From the NCBI GenBank assembly GCA_016283985.1, contig JAEENZ010000063.1:1-9370 (forward strand): a stretch of DNA of 9,370 nt, in the 5' to 3' direction. Source of the stretch: Bacteroidales bacterium (lineage in GTDB: Bacteria > Bacteroidota > Bacteroidia > Bacteroidales > UBA932). Both the position numbers and the translations under genes were made by a program. Numbering within the stretch: position 1 is the first letter of the stretch; each line of letters begins with the position of its first letter. Below the pieces are notes generated by a model. It was not told the DNA's origin. It saw nothing but the letters and a program-made list of their open reading frames with translations, and searched no databases. Below, piece by piece: positions 1 through 6,484 of the stretch.

Positions 1-4
1 TTTG
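1..4 (+). promoter_or_regulatory. Possible 3' part of a -7 promoter element for the fumarase operon
   Basis: The window opens with TTTG, which could be the last four bases of a Bacteroidota -7 box (TAnnTTTG). The first half would lie outside the window. The fumarase ATG follows 23 nt after this G, a reasonable leader length for this phylum. Because only half the element is visible, this is a weak call made by analogy with the complete elements elsewhere in the window. Confidence 0.3.
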
Positions 5-27
5 TGTGATAATAAACTGTTACCCAA

Positions 28-1650
28 ATGCCTGATTTCAAGTACGCACCCATGTTCCAGCTCGGGGAAGACACGACGGAATACTACCGCATCCCCGGTT
101 CGGAAAAATACGTGTCCACCTCGCAGTTCGAGGGACACACCATAGTTAAAGTCCAGCCCGAGGCGCTTACGCTCGTGGCACAGCAGAGCTTCCACGACTG
201 CGAGTTCATGCTGCGCCGCGCCCATAACGAGCAGGTGGCGGCAATCCTGCACGATCCGGAGGCGAGCGAGAACGATAAATACGTGGCCCTTCAGTTCCTC
301 CGCAACGCGGAGTGCTCGGTGAAGGGCGTGCTCCCGTTCTGCCAGGATACCGGTACAGCCATCATCCATGGCGAGAAGGGCCAGCAGGTGTGGACGGGCT
401 TCGAAGATGAAGAGGCCCTCAGCCGCGGCGTGTTCAACACCTACACCCAGGAGAACCTGCGCTATAGCCAGAACGCTCCGCTGAACATGTACGACGAGGT
501 CAACACCAAGTGCAACCTCCCTGCCCAGATCGATATTGAGGCCACCCAGGGTGACGAATACCGCTTTGTGATGGTCGCGAAGGGCGGCGGAAGCGCCAAC
601 AAGACCTATTTCTACCCCATGACCAAGGCCACCATCCAGAACGAGGGCACCCTGCTGCCTTTCCTGGTGGAGAAGATGAAGAGCCTCGGCACGGCGGCCT
701 GCCCTCCGTACCACATCGCGTTCGTGATCGGCGGCACTTCCGCGGAGAAGAACCTGCTCACGGTAAAACTGGCGAGCATCAAATACTACGACAACCTGCC
801 CACAAGCGGCGACGAGACCGGCCGCGCTTTCCGCGACATCGACCTGGAGCAGAAGCTCCTGAAGGAGGCCCAGAAGATAGGCCTCGGTGCACAGTTCGGA
901 GGCAAGTATCTCGCCCACGACATCCGCGTGGTGCGCCTTCCCAGGCACGGCGCCAGCTGCCCCATCGGCATGGGCGTGAGCTGCTCGGCCGACCGCAACA
1001 TCAAGAGCAAGATCAACTCCGACGGCGTGTGGATAGAGAAGATGGATGCCAATCCTTCCGAACTCATCCCCGAAGAATACCGCAGGCCGGGAGAGGGCCC
1101 GAAGGGCATAGAGATAGACCTCGACAAGGGCATAGACTTCGTGCGCGCCGAACTCAGCAAGTATGAGGTAGGCACCCGCGTGAACCTGAAGGGCACCATC
1201 ATCGTGGCCCGCGATATCGCCCACGCAAAGCTGAAGGCCCGCCTGGATGCCGGAGAGGGTATGCCCGCCTACTTCAAGGACCATCCTATCCTCTACGCCG
1301 GCCCTGCCAAGACTCCGGAAGGATACCCCTGCGGGTCGATGGGCCCCACCACGGCCAACCGCATGGATCCGTACGTGGATGAATTCCAGGACCATGGCGC
1401 ATCCCTCGTGATGATAGCCAAGGGCAACCGCACGCAGGTTGTGACCGACGCGTGCAAGAAGCATGGCGGCTTCTATCTTGGCACCATCGGCGGCGTGGCG
1501 GCAGTGCTCTCGCAGAGCAGCATACGCAGCATCGAGTGCGTGGAATATCCCGAACTCGGAATGGAAGCCATCTGGAAGATTACCGTGGAGGACTTCCCGG
1601 CATTCATCCTCGTGGACGACAAGGGTAACGATTTCTTCAAGAAGTTCTAG
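28..1650 (+). CDS. fumA-like: Fumarate hydratase, class I (4Fe-4S, oxygen-sensitive type)
   Basis: Catalyses the reversible hydration of fumarate to L-malate in the cytoplasm; in anaerobic Bacteroidota it mainly serves the reductive branch from malate toward succinate. The 540-aa length is close to the E. coli FumA/FumB dimeric class (about 548 aa), and the protein looks full length. Three cysteines fall where the class I [4Fe-4S] ligands are expected: C105 in PFCQDTG, C225 in TAACPPYH and C319 in GVSCSADR. Other family signatures are KGGGSANK (185-192), [19 protein letters not shown] (435-453) and KGNR (465-468). The N-terminal two-thirds is the Fe-S catalytic domain and the C-terminal third is the swivelling beta domain. 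The ATG at 28 gives the expected N-terminus. The stop is 3 nt before the AsmA gene, so the two are probably co-transcribed. A tartrate dehydratase-like activity is the main alternative, but the fused full-length form favours fumarase. Confidence 0.95.
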   Translation: MPDFKYAPMFQLGEDTTEYYRIPGSEKYVSTSQFEGHTIVKVQPEALTLVAQQSFHDCEFMLRRAHNEQVAAILHDPEASENDKYVALQFLRNAECSVKGVLPFCQDTGTAIIHGEKGQQVWTGFEDEEALSRGVFNTYTQENLRYSQNAPLNMYDEVNTKCNLPAQIDIEATQGDEYRFVMVAKGGGSANKTYFYPMTKATIQNEGTLLPFLVEKMKSLGTAACPPYHIAFVIGGTSAEKNLLTVKLASIKYYDNLPTSGDETGRAFRDIDLEQKLLKEAQKIGLGAQFGGKYLAHDIRVVRLPRHGASCPIGMGVSCSADRNIKSKINSDGVWIEKMDANPSELIPEEYRRPGEGPKGIEIDLDKGIDFVRAELSKYEVGTRVNLKGTIIVARDIAHAKLKARLDAGEGMPAYFKDHPILYAGPAKTPEGYPCGSMGPTTANRMDPYVDEFQDHGASLVMIAKGNRTQVVTDACKKHGGFYLGTIGGVAAVLSQSSIRSIECVEYPELGMEAIWKITVEDFPAFILVDDKGNDFFKKF

Positions 1651-1653
1651 GAA

Positions 1654-4600
1654 ATGAAACGCCTGGCCAAGATTCTGGGAATAATCGTGGCGGTCTTCGC
1701 CGTGATCATCCTTGCGCTACAGCTCACGCTGAACAGCTCCTGGATGCGCAAGAAGGTGGATTCCATCGCTGCGAACGCCCTGGAGAACGGCCAGCTGCGC
1801 TACTCGCGCCTGCATTTCAAGACCTTCCCCAACATAGTGGCCGAGGCGGATTCGCTTTCGCTCACTTATCCTCACGAGCTCTTCTCGGAGTTCGACCGGG
1901 TCGGGGTCCGCGGGCCTCTGCTTGCCGAGGGCCGCGGTGCGGTTGAGGACACCCTCCTCGCGGCCGACAGGTTCGCCGTCGCCGTTAATCCCTGGAGGCT
2001 GCTGCTCGGCCGCATCCGCGTGAAGCGCCTGCATCTGGACCATCCCCAGCTATATTATCATGCCTACACCCCCGGACACTCGAATCTGGACATCTTCAAG
2101 AAGGGGGAGGAGAAGCAGGAGGACACGCTGAAGAAGGGCTCCGGCCTGCCGTGGATTTCCCTTGCGGACGTGCGGATAGGGGAGAGGCCGAAGCTGGTGT
2201 ATACCTCGCAGGCGGATACCGTGCATGCCCGGGTGGCGTTCGACGAACTCGCGCTGCGGGCGGATTTCCGTCTGAAGAAGAACGTGCTCGCATCCAAACT
2301 GCGCGGGGCGCATCTTCAGTTGGATACCCTGCGCCTGAGCGGGCGCCTTCCGGCGGATACCCTCGCGGTGGCGGTGGATGCCCTCACGCTGGATAACCCC
2401 CGCACGAACCTGCTGGATCTGGGTTTGAGCGGCGAGGCGCTGTACTTCTCGCCTTCGCTGGGAAGCCTGCAGGTGCCGGCGGAACTGGAAACCAGGGTGG
2501 GGTTCAGGAACCATCATTCGCATTTCGACATCGATCTGGATCATTTGAAGGGCCGTGTGGCATACGTGCCGCTGCGGGCCGAGGGACTTTTCCGAAAATA
2601 CGACGACCATTCATACGTGAAGGCTTCGGCGGGGATAGATTCCTGCCGCCTGGCGGACGTGCTGGACAATTACGCCCGCAAACTGGTGCCGGCCGCCAAG
2701 GACATCCGTTCCGATGCGCTGCTGAACCTGGCTGTGGGAGCGGACGGAAACATATCTTCTGCTGAACTGCCGGAAGTGGATGTGGCGGTGGACATACCTT
2801 CCGGGCACATCTCCTGGCTGCCCAAGCAGATACGCGCGCTGGTAGACCTGGGTGCGAAGGCGCACCTTACAAAGTCGAAGTACCTGACCGCCGACGTGGA
2901 ACGCTGCCATCTGCGCAGCAACGGCATAAAGCTGGACCTGGACGGGGACGGACGGGACCTGATAGGCCGTGATCCGGCCGTTGCCGCCCGGCTCGGAGGC
3001 TTTGTGATTCTGGACTCCATAGCCCGCTATCTGCCTAAGGATCTGGACCTTAGAGGCTCCGGCAAGCTTGATCTGGATGCGGACGTGAACGCCCATCTGA
3101 ACGAGCTGGAAGACTATATTTTCAATAAGACGCGTATTGCCTGCAGGCTCACGAGTGACCGGCTTTCGGTGCAGATGCCTTCACAGAACCTGACCGCCAT
3201 GCTCCGCCGGCCGGACATCTCGCTTTCATCCGCCGCAAGCTCCCTGAAACTGGCCGCCGATATGGACAGTCTCGCCTTCGGGCTTTCGGATTCCTTCCGC
3301 GCCGGGGTGCGCGGCATGGTGAACCGTGTGGACGTGAAGAAGGTGGAGAATGCCGGCAAGATGGTGCCGTACCTGAGTTTTTCCACGACCGATGACTACC
3401 TGAAACTGTACGCCGGTGAGAACAAGATAGAAGCCGAGAATGCGCTGGTGTCGCTGGAGGCGATGCAGCGCGTCCGCAGGCCCCGTCCGCGCATGAAACG
3501 CTTCCTGGATTCGCTCCAGAGGGTGTATCCCGGCGTGCCGCGGGATTCGTTGTTTGTGAAGTTCCGCGCTTCGCGCCCGGTGGACGACTTCGCGGCCAAA
3601 GACTTGAAAGTGTCGCTGGATTCCTCGGTAGTGGCTCTGCTGAACCGCTGGCATCCGGGCGGACTGGTGTCGCTGGAGAACGCTTCGCTGGTGTCGCCTT
3701 CGCTGCCGTTGAAGACCACGCTGAATTCCATGGACATCGCGCTGGACGATGATGACGCGCAGATTGCATCCTTCAATGTAGATTGCGGCACTTCCGATAT
3801 CGATCTGACCGGTTCGGTCGGCGGGTTCAGGCGGTTCATTATGAGCAGGGGGCCGCTGAAGTTTAACTTCAACGTTCGCTCCAAGCGCCTGAATGCCAAT
3901 GAGATACTGGTGGCGATGCAGCAGGGGTCATCGAATAAGGATGTCGATGTCGAGACCGCAGATTTCGTGGCCGACTCCCTGAGCAACGCCGTGTATGACC
4001 CTTCGGCCGGGGAGATGAAAGCCATCGTGGTTCCCAAGAACCTGCGCGGCTCCATCAATCTGCTTGCAGACAGGGTGGATTATTCTTCGCTGGAGATACG
4101 CCCTGCCTCCGCTCTGGTGAATGTGCGCGACCGCGTGCTGCAGGTGAAGGATGTGGATGTGCAGAGCAACGTCGGGCGCATTCTCCTGAATGCCTTCTAC
4201 GGCACAAAGAGCAAGGCGGATATCTCCGCCGGCCTGGACATGCAGCTGATGAACATGCCGGCCTACGACATCATCCACATGCTGCCTACGGTGGATGCCA
4301 TGATGCCCGCACTGAAATCGTTCCAGGGGAACCTGGCCTGCGACGTGTCGGTGACAACCCAGCTGGATACCAACATGAACGTGCTGACACCCACGATGAA
4401 CGGGCTAGTGCGTATTGCCGGCGAGGATCTGTTTATCAAGAATGCCGGGTCGCTTAGGAAAGTGACGCGCCTGCTGATGTTCGAAGATAAGAACATCGGG
4501 CACATAGAGGACCTGTACGTGGATGCGGTGATAGGGGACAACAAGGTGGAGGTTTATCCTTTCGTGCTGGGCGTGGACAAATACAAGGTGGCGCTGGCGG

Positions 4601-5232
4601 GCACGCAGGGTTTCAACGGAAGCATGAAGTACAATATCTCCATTCTGGAGAGTTTCCTGCCGTTCAGATTCGGAATCAATATCTTTGGCAATCTGGACAA
4701 GTGGCGTTTCTCGCTGGGGCGCAACAAGTACCGCGGCGGGCGCGTGCCTTCGTTCACGGCAGATTTGGACACCATGCAGGTGAATCTGCTGGACGTGATC
4801 CGGAACGTTTACGACCGTGGCGTGAAGAGCGCCATGGACCAGATGGCGTTGGAAAACAAGCGCCTGGAGAAGGCCAAGATGCTGAACAGCTATACCGGTG
4901 CGCCTTCCGATGAGTTCTTGAGCAAGGAAGAGTTCCAGCAGGTGGATTCGCTGCTGTTCGCCATGCAGATGGATGAAGAGAATCAAGAGATTGAGCAGGA
5001 TGTCGATGCCGCGGCCGACGCGGCCCTGGAGGCCTTGACCGCTCAGCAGAGCGCCTGGCTGGATGAACACCCCTGGGCCGGCGCCGCCGAGACCCGCGCA
5101 GAGCAGCGCAAGGCGGAACGGGAAAGAAAGAAGGCCGAGAAGGCGCGTGCTGCCGCCGAGCGGGAGCGTTCCGCCGCAGAAGCCGCCGCCACTTCCGCCG
5201 TGAAAGATTTGTTGGAAGAATACAAAGAATAA
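1654..5232 (+). CDS. AsmA-family envelope protein (large, periplasmic)
   Basis: A 1192-aa protein with a basic start (MKRLAK), one hydrophobic anchor at about residues 6-27 and a very long, beta-rich, presumably periplasmic body. The region just after the anchor (NSSWMRKKVDSIAANAL, then LRYSRLHFKTFPNIVAEADSLSLTYP) is typical of Bacteroidota AsmA-like proteins. The conserved C-terminal AsmA-type region is at about 910-1035, with GEDLFIKNAGSLRKVTRLLMFEDKN-like text and FRFGINIFGNLDKWRFSLG. Family members (AsmA, YhdP, TamB, YdbH) are anchored in the inner membrane and help move phospholipids to, or maintain, the outer membrane; the exact role here is inferred. The tail is unusual: about 1065-1192 is acidic, then an Ala/Arg/Lys/Glu-rich charged helix (about 1145-1192) likely to form a coiled coil. 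Translation probably follows from the fumarase gene 3 nt upstream. The last codons contain the -33 region of the tRNA promoter. Confidence 0.85.
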   Translation: MKRLAKILGIIVAVFAVIILALQLTLNSSWMRKKVDSIAANALENGQLRYSRLHFKTFPNIVAEADSLSLTYPHELFSEFDRVGVRGPLLAEGRGAVEDTLLAADRFAVAVNPWRLLLGRIRVKRLHLDHPQLYYHAYTPGHSNLDIFKKGEEKQEDTLKKGSGLPWISLADVRIGERPKLVYTSQADTVHARVAFDELALRADFRLKKNVLASKLRGAHLQLDTLRLSGRLPADTLAVAVDALTLDNPRTNLLDLGLSGEALYFSPSLGSLQVPAELETRVGFRNHHSHFDIDLDHLKGRVAYVPLRAEGLFRKYDDHSYVKASAGIDSCRLADVLDNYARKLVPAAKDIRSDALLNLAVGADGNISSAELPEVDVAVDIPSGHISWLPKQIRALVDLGAKAHLTKSKYLTADVERCHLRSNGIKLDLDGDGRDLIGRDPAVAARLGGFVILDSIARYLPKDLDLRGSGKLDLDADVNAHLNELEDYIFNKTRIACRLTSDRLSVQMPSQNLTAMLRRPDISLSSAASSLKLAADMDSLAFGLSDSFRAGVRGMVNRVDVKKVENAGKMVPYLSFSTTDDYLKLYAGENKIEAENALVSLEAMQRVRRPRPRMKRFLDSLQRVYPGVPRDSLFVKFRASRPVDDFAAKDLKVSLDSSVVALLNRWHPGGLVSLENASLVSPSLPLKTTLNSMDIALDDDDAQIASFNVDCGTSDIDLTGSVGGFRRFIMSRGPLKFNFNVRSKRLNANEILVAMQQGSSNKDVDVETADFVADSLSNAVYDPSAGEMKAIVVPKNLRGSINLLADRVDYSSLEIRPASALVNVRDRVLQVKDVDVQSNVGRILLNAFYGTKSKADISAGLDMQLMNMPAYDIIHMLPTVDAMMPALKSFQGNLACDVSVTTQLDTNMNVLTPTMNGLVRIAGEDLFIKNAGSLRKVTRLLMFEDKNIGHIEDLYVDAVIGDNKVEVYPFVLGVDKYKVALAGTQGFNGSMKYNISILESFLPFRFGINIFGNLDKWRFSLGRNKYRGGRVPSFTADLDTMQVNLLDVIRNVYDRGVKSAMDQMALENKRLEKAKMLNSYTGAPSDEFLSKEEFQQVDSLLFAMQMDEENQEIEQDVDAAADAALEALTAQQSAWLDEHPWAGAAETRAEQRKAERERKKAEKARAAAERERSAAEAAATSAVKDLLEEYKE

Positions 5233-5244
5233 GTGTTATATTTG
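5212..5244 (+). promoter_or_regulatory. Promoter of tRNA-Leu
   Basis: A perfect Bacteroidota -7 box, TATATTTG, lies at 5237-5244, with a TTG -33 core at 5212-5214 (22-bp gap). The -33 part is inside the last codons of the AsmA gene and the -7 box begins 5 nt after its stop. The mature tRNA begins 12 nt downstream of the -7 box, as expected for a dedicated tRNA promoter. Read-through from the fumarase-AsmA operon could also supply this tRNA, since no terminator lies between. Confidence 0.75.
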
Positions 5245-5256
5245 CGGTCCATTTTT

Positions 5257-5337
5257 GCGGGTGTGTTGAAATGGTAGACAAGCCAGACTTAGGATCTGGT
5301 GCCGAGAGGCGTGAGAGTTCGAGTCTCTCCACCCGCA
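5257..5337 (+). tRNA. tRNA-Leu (anticodon UAG)
   Basis: A complete class II tRNA can be folded by eye. The acceptor stem is GCGGGTG (5257-5263) with CACCCGC (5330-5336), and the discriminator is A5337. The anticodon stem CCAGA/TCTGG (5283-5287, 5295-5299) closes the loop CTTAGGA, giving anticodon TAG at 5290-5292. A long variable arm has stem GCC/GGC (5301-5303, 5308-5310). The T arm GAGAG-TTCGAGT-CTCTC spans 5313-5329. The long variable arm with this anticodon identifies leucine (CUA and other CUN codons). CCA is not encoded: CTT follows the discriminator, so it must be added after transcription. The last bases recur both inverted (5383-5398) and directly (6292-6297) nearby, suggesting this gene's 3' end has served as a recombination or insertion site. 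Confidence 0.95.
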
Positions 5338-5386
5338 CTTCCACTCAAAAGGCCGCCTTTCCAGGCGGTCCTTTTTCGTTCCGTGC
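5332..5386 (+). repeat. Direct repeat, left copy (tRNA 3' tip plus terminator)
   Basis: This 55-nt stretch begins with the last six bases of tRNA-Leu (CCCGCA) and runs through the terminator to GTGC at 5386. It recurs at 6292-6344: the first nine bases are identical, then there is a short stretch with one substitution and small indels, then 36 consecutive identical bases (5351-5386 and 6309-6344). The two copies flank the toxin-antitoxin module in the arrangement expected of attL and attR, or of a small tandem duplication. Confidence 0.85.
5347..5376 (+). terminator. Rho-independent terminator after tRNA-Leu
   Basis: A GC-rich stem of CCGCC (5353-5357) with GGCGG (5364-5368), extended by a G-T and a G-C pair, closes a 6-nt loop (TTTCCA). 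A run of five T follows at 5372-5376. An A-run just before the stem could make it partly bidirectional. It ends the tRNA transcript and any read-through from the fumarase-AsmA operon. Confidence 0.85.
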
Positions 5387-5398
5387 GGGTGGAGAGAC

Positions 5399-5520
5399 GC
5401 TTCGCTGCGCGAAGCTTCCTCTGTCTTATTAGGGGGCGCTGCCCCTAATGTACCCCGCCGCCTTATATCCCTTGCGTCTTTGCTGGCGCAAAGACCGGGA
5501 CCGGCGGTTCGCCTGGCGGC
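5399..5520. repeat. Cluster of consecutive small palindromes (REP/intergenic-repeat-like)
   Basis: Four hairpins are packed into about 120 bp. They are GCTTCGC-TGC-GCGAAGC (5399-5415), ATTAGGGG-gcgctg-CCCCTAAT (5428-5449), GTCTTTGC-TGGC-GCAAAGAC (5476-5495) and GGCG-GTT-CGCC (5503-5513). The last two are further enclosed by GCCGCC (5457-5462) and GGCGGC (5515-5520), making a branched fold. All stems are perfect. There is no convincing ORF. The cluster lies between the tRNA terminator and the toxin-antitoxin promoter and resembles a repetitive extragenic palindromic element, though copy number cannot be judged from one window. Confidence 0.7.
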
Positions 5521-5537
5521 TCAATCAGTCACTTTCA

Positions 5538-5569
5538 TTTGTATTGTTGAAAATAGTTTTATACATTTG
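5538..5569 (+). promoter_or_regulatory. Promoter of the toxin-antitoxin operon
   Basis: A perfect -7 box, TACATTTG, lies at 5562-5569, and a TTTG -33 core lies at 5538-5541 (20-bp gap), close to the Bacteroidota consensus. Transcription should begin a few bases after 5569, inside the adjoining operator palindrome, about 20 nt before the antitoxin ATG. Confidence 0.8.
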
Positions 5570-5584
5570 TACATTATAATGTAC
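5569..5584. promoter_or_regulatory. Operator palindrome for antitoxin autoregulation
   Basis: GTACATTATAATGTAC is a perfect 16-bp palindrome that shares its first base with the -7 box and covers the expected transcription start. It ends 7 nt before the antitoxin ATG. Phd/YefM antitoxins bind short palindromes of this kind over their own promoter, alone or with toxin, so this is the likely operator. The assignment is by position and symmetry. Confidence 0.75.
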
Positions 5585-5591
5585 TTTTATT

Positions 5592-5834
5592 ATGGTAGTA
5601 ATCAGCTCAGCCGAATTAAGAGGCAATATGAAAAAGTATCTGGATATAGCCAAAAAAGAACAGGTGCTTATCCAGCGCGGTAAGAATGAGACGTTTGTTC
5701 TTACCGCTCAACAGAATCCAATTGAGTATGACCTTGCCCGCGCCGTTACAGTAGATGAGGTAATAGCCAAGGTTCGTGAAGGTCTTACCGAAATGTTTGA
5801 AAGGAAAGAAACTGAGAATGTGAAGGTAGGATGA
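5592..5834 (+). CDS. Type II antitoxin, Phd/YefM-like
   Basis: An 80-aa protein that neutralises the toxin encoded immediately downstream and represses their shared promoter. The N-terminal half (VVISSAELRGNMKKYLDIA, then EQVLIQRGKNETFVLT, about residues 2-38) has the pattern of the Phd/YefM DNA-binding fold: a short strand, two helices, then a beta hairpin with an R-G-x-x-x-x-F/V-V/L turn. The C-terminal half (39-80) is charged and helical, as expected for the flexible toxin-wrapping segment. The ATG at 5592 lies just after the operator and gives the standard family N-terminus. The stop overlaps the toxin start (ATGA), implying translational coupling. The gene is clearly more AT-rich than the fumarase and AsmA genes, consistent with horizontal acquisition. 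Confidence 0.85.
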   Translation: MVVISSAELRGNMKKYLDIAKKEQVLIQRGKNETFVLTAQQNPIEYDLARAVTVDEVIAKVREGLTEMFERKETENVKVG

Positions 5835-6172
5835 GTGTGTTGTTCCTTCCGGAGATTAGCAAGCAATTCGTAGAGCTTGCTGAAATCCTGTACGATAAGG
5901 GGTATATGAGTTTTCTGGATGCTGCCATTGAGTATTCAGAGAGTCTGTTTCGTGATATACAGAGCAACTTGCCTTTAAAGGTTCATAGAAAGGCTCCTGC
6001 ATATTTCAATCGGTTTGGTAGAGATATGTCCTACGCCTCATTCCCCAAGAACAAACACACGACCTGGTATGTCTTTTTCAATGTCTATGATGTTGGTGGA
6101 GAAGCTGTTTATCTTGTGAGATATATCAGCAACAACCACGTCATAGCTCATCACCTTGAACTTGAATCGTAA
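5831..6172 (+). CDS. Probable RelE/ParE-superfamily toxin
   Basis: A 113-aa protein whose position, size and coupling to a Phd/YefM antitoxin mark it as the toxin. The N-terminal half is helical (FLPEISKQFVELAEILYDKGY and FLDAAIEYSESLFRDIQSNL). The C-terminal half has beta-strand patterns typical of the RelE/ParE fold, ending TWYVFFNVYDVGGEAVYLVRYISNNHVIAHHLELES. It does not match E. coli RelE closely enough to place the mRNA-cleavage residues, so it is unclear whether it is an mRNase (RelE/YoeB-like) or a gyrase poison (ParE-like). Its start overlaps the antitoxin stop by 4 nt. Codon use is AT-rich like the antitoxin. It looks intact. The family assignment is an inference from fold pattern and context; an unnamed toxin family is possible. 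Confidence 0.7.
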   Translation: MSVLFLPEISKQFVELAEILYDKGYMSFLDAAIEYSESLFRDIQSNLPLKVHRKAPAYFNRFGRDMSYASFPKNKHTTWYVFFNVYDVGGEAVYLVRYISNNHVIAHHLELES

Positions 6173-6203
6173 TGTTCATAAACTCTATGCGTAGAATTAT
6201 TAC

Positions 6204-6248
6204 TGTATCTGCTTTTCTATGAATTAATCTGTGAATCAAACAGATACA
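6204..6248. repeat. Inverted repeat after the toxin gene
   Basis: TGTATCTG (6204-6211) and CAGATACA (6241-6248) are perfect 8-bp complements separated by 29 AT-rich bases. They start 31 nt after the toxin stop. There is no T-run after the second arm, so this is not a typical intrinsic terminator; it may stabilise the 3' end or be incidental. Confidence 0.45.
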
Positions 6249-6291
6249 CGGCTTCTAAATCTTCAAGAAAAGTTCGATGTAAGACAACTTG

Positions 6292-6344
6292 CCCGCACTT
6301 GACTCAAAGGCCGCCTTTCCAGGCGGTCCTTTTTCGTTCCGTGC
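6292..6344 (+). repeat. Direct repeat, right copy (tRNA 3' tip plus terminator)
   Basis: This near-copy of 5332-5386 starts with the tRNA-Leu tip CCCGCA, though no tRNA body precedes it. It includes 36 consecutive bases identical to the left copy (6309-6344). The similarity stops at GTGC on the right in both copies. Together with the left copy it bounds a 960-bp repeat unit carrying the toxin-antitoxin genes. Confidence 0.85.
6306..6334 (+). terminator. Rho-independent terminator of the toxin-antitoxin operon
   Basis: The hairpin is identical to the one after tRNA-Leu: CCGCC (6311-6315) pairs with GGCGG (6322-6326) around the loop TTTCCA, with a five-T run at 6330-6334. It lies 134 nt after the toxin stop and would end that transcript before the lipoprotein operon. 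Confidence 0.8.
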
Positions 6345-6358
6345 TGGGGCGCCTTTTT

Positions 6359-6458
6359 CGGGTAAGGTCCAATTTAAAGGTCGACATCTTACCCGCTGGA
6401 AGTGCCTGAGAGGCCGAAATGCCGGTAAGGTCCCCGGCATAGAATTGGACCTTGCCCG
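6359..6458. mobile_element. Possible 100-bp MITE-like element or structured operator with terminal inverted repeats
   Basis: The first 16 bases, CGGGTAAGGTCCAATT (6359-6374), are the reverse complement of the last 16, AATTGGACCTTGCCCG (6443-6458), with one T-G mismatch; the unit is exactly 100 bp. Inside are a direct second copy of GGTAAGGTCC (6424-6433), a hairpin ATGCCGG/CCGGCAT (6419-6425, 6434-6440), and CTTACCCG (6388-6395), which can also pair with the left end. The motif AAGGTC occurs three times forward and once inverted. No coding capacity and no obvious target-site duplication were seen. Its right arm contains the -33 core of the lipoprotein promoter, so it could instead be a regulatory site. 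The repeat is certain; its nature is not. Confidence 0.45.
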
Positions 6459-6484
6459 CTCTTCATATTTTTTCACTATCTTCG
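6452..6484 (+). promoter_or_regulatory. Promoter of the lipoprotein-phosphodiesterase operon
   Basis: TATCTTCG at 6477-6484 matches the -7 consensus TAnnTTTG except for one base. A TTG -33 core lies at 6452-6454 (22-bp gap), the same spacing as at the tRNA promoter. The -7 box ends 7 nt before the ATG at 6492, so the transcript would be nearly leaderless. The -33 core lies in the right arm of the 100-bp inverted-repeat segment. Confidence 0.6.

Larger units (their letters stand above)
5323..5398. repeat. Inverted copy of the tRNA-Leu 3' end enclosing the terminator
   Basis: GTCTCTCCACCCGCAC at 5323-5338 (T-arm and acceptor 3' half of the tRNA plus one base) is matched by its perfect 16-bp reverse complement at 5383-5398. 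The 44-nt interval holds the terminator hairpin. In unprocessed RNA the two arms could pair, competing with the tRNA acceptor and T stems; in DNA they mark a partial inverted duplication of the tRNA end. Function is unknown. Confidence 0.85.

Noticed and set aside
2050..5070. Several 100-220-aa open frames antisense to the AsmA gene
   Set aside because: They have no recognisable domains and have the biased composition expected opposite a GC-rich gene. The plus-strand frame is continuous for 1192 codons with a signal anchor.
5480..5683. 67-aa open frame across the palindromes and antitoxin start
   Set aside because: It crosses a hairpin-rich region, the promoter and the operator, and overlaps the antitoxin in another frame.
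6268..6298. Possible degraded tRNA body before the right repeat (AGTTCGAT followed by TGCCCGCA)
   Set aside because: The TTCGA-like loop is present, but no T-stem, anticodon arm or acceptor 5' half can be paired, so only the 3' tip is claimed as tRNA-like.
5383..6463. CRISPR array
   Set aside because: Repeats here are few, of different types and unevenly spaced; there are no regularly spaced 25-40-nt repeats and no cas genes.
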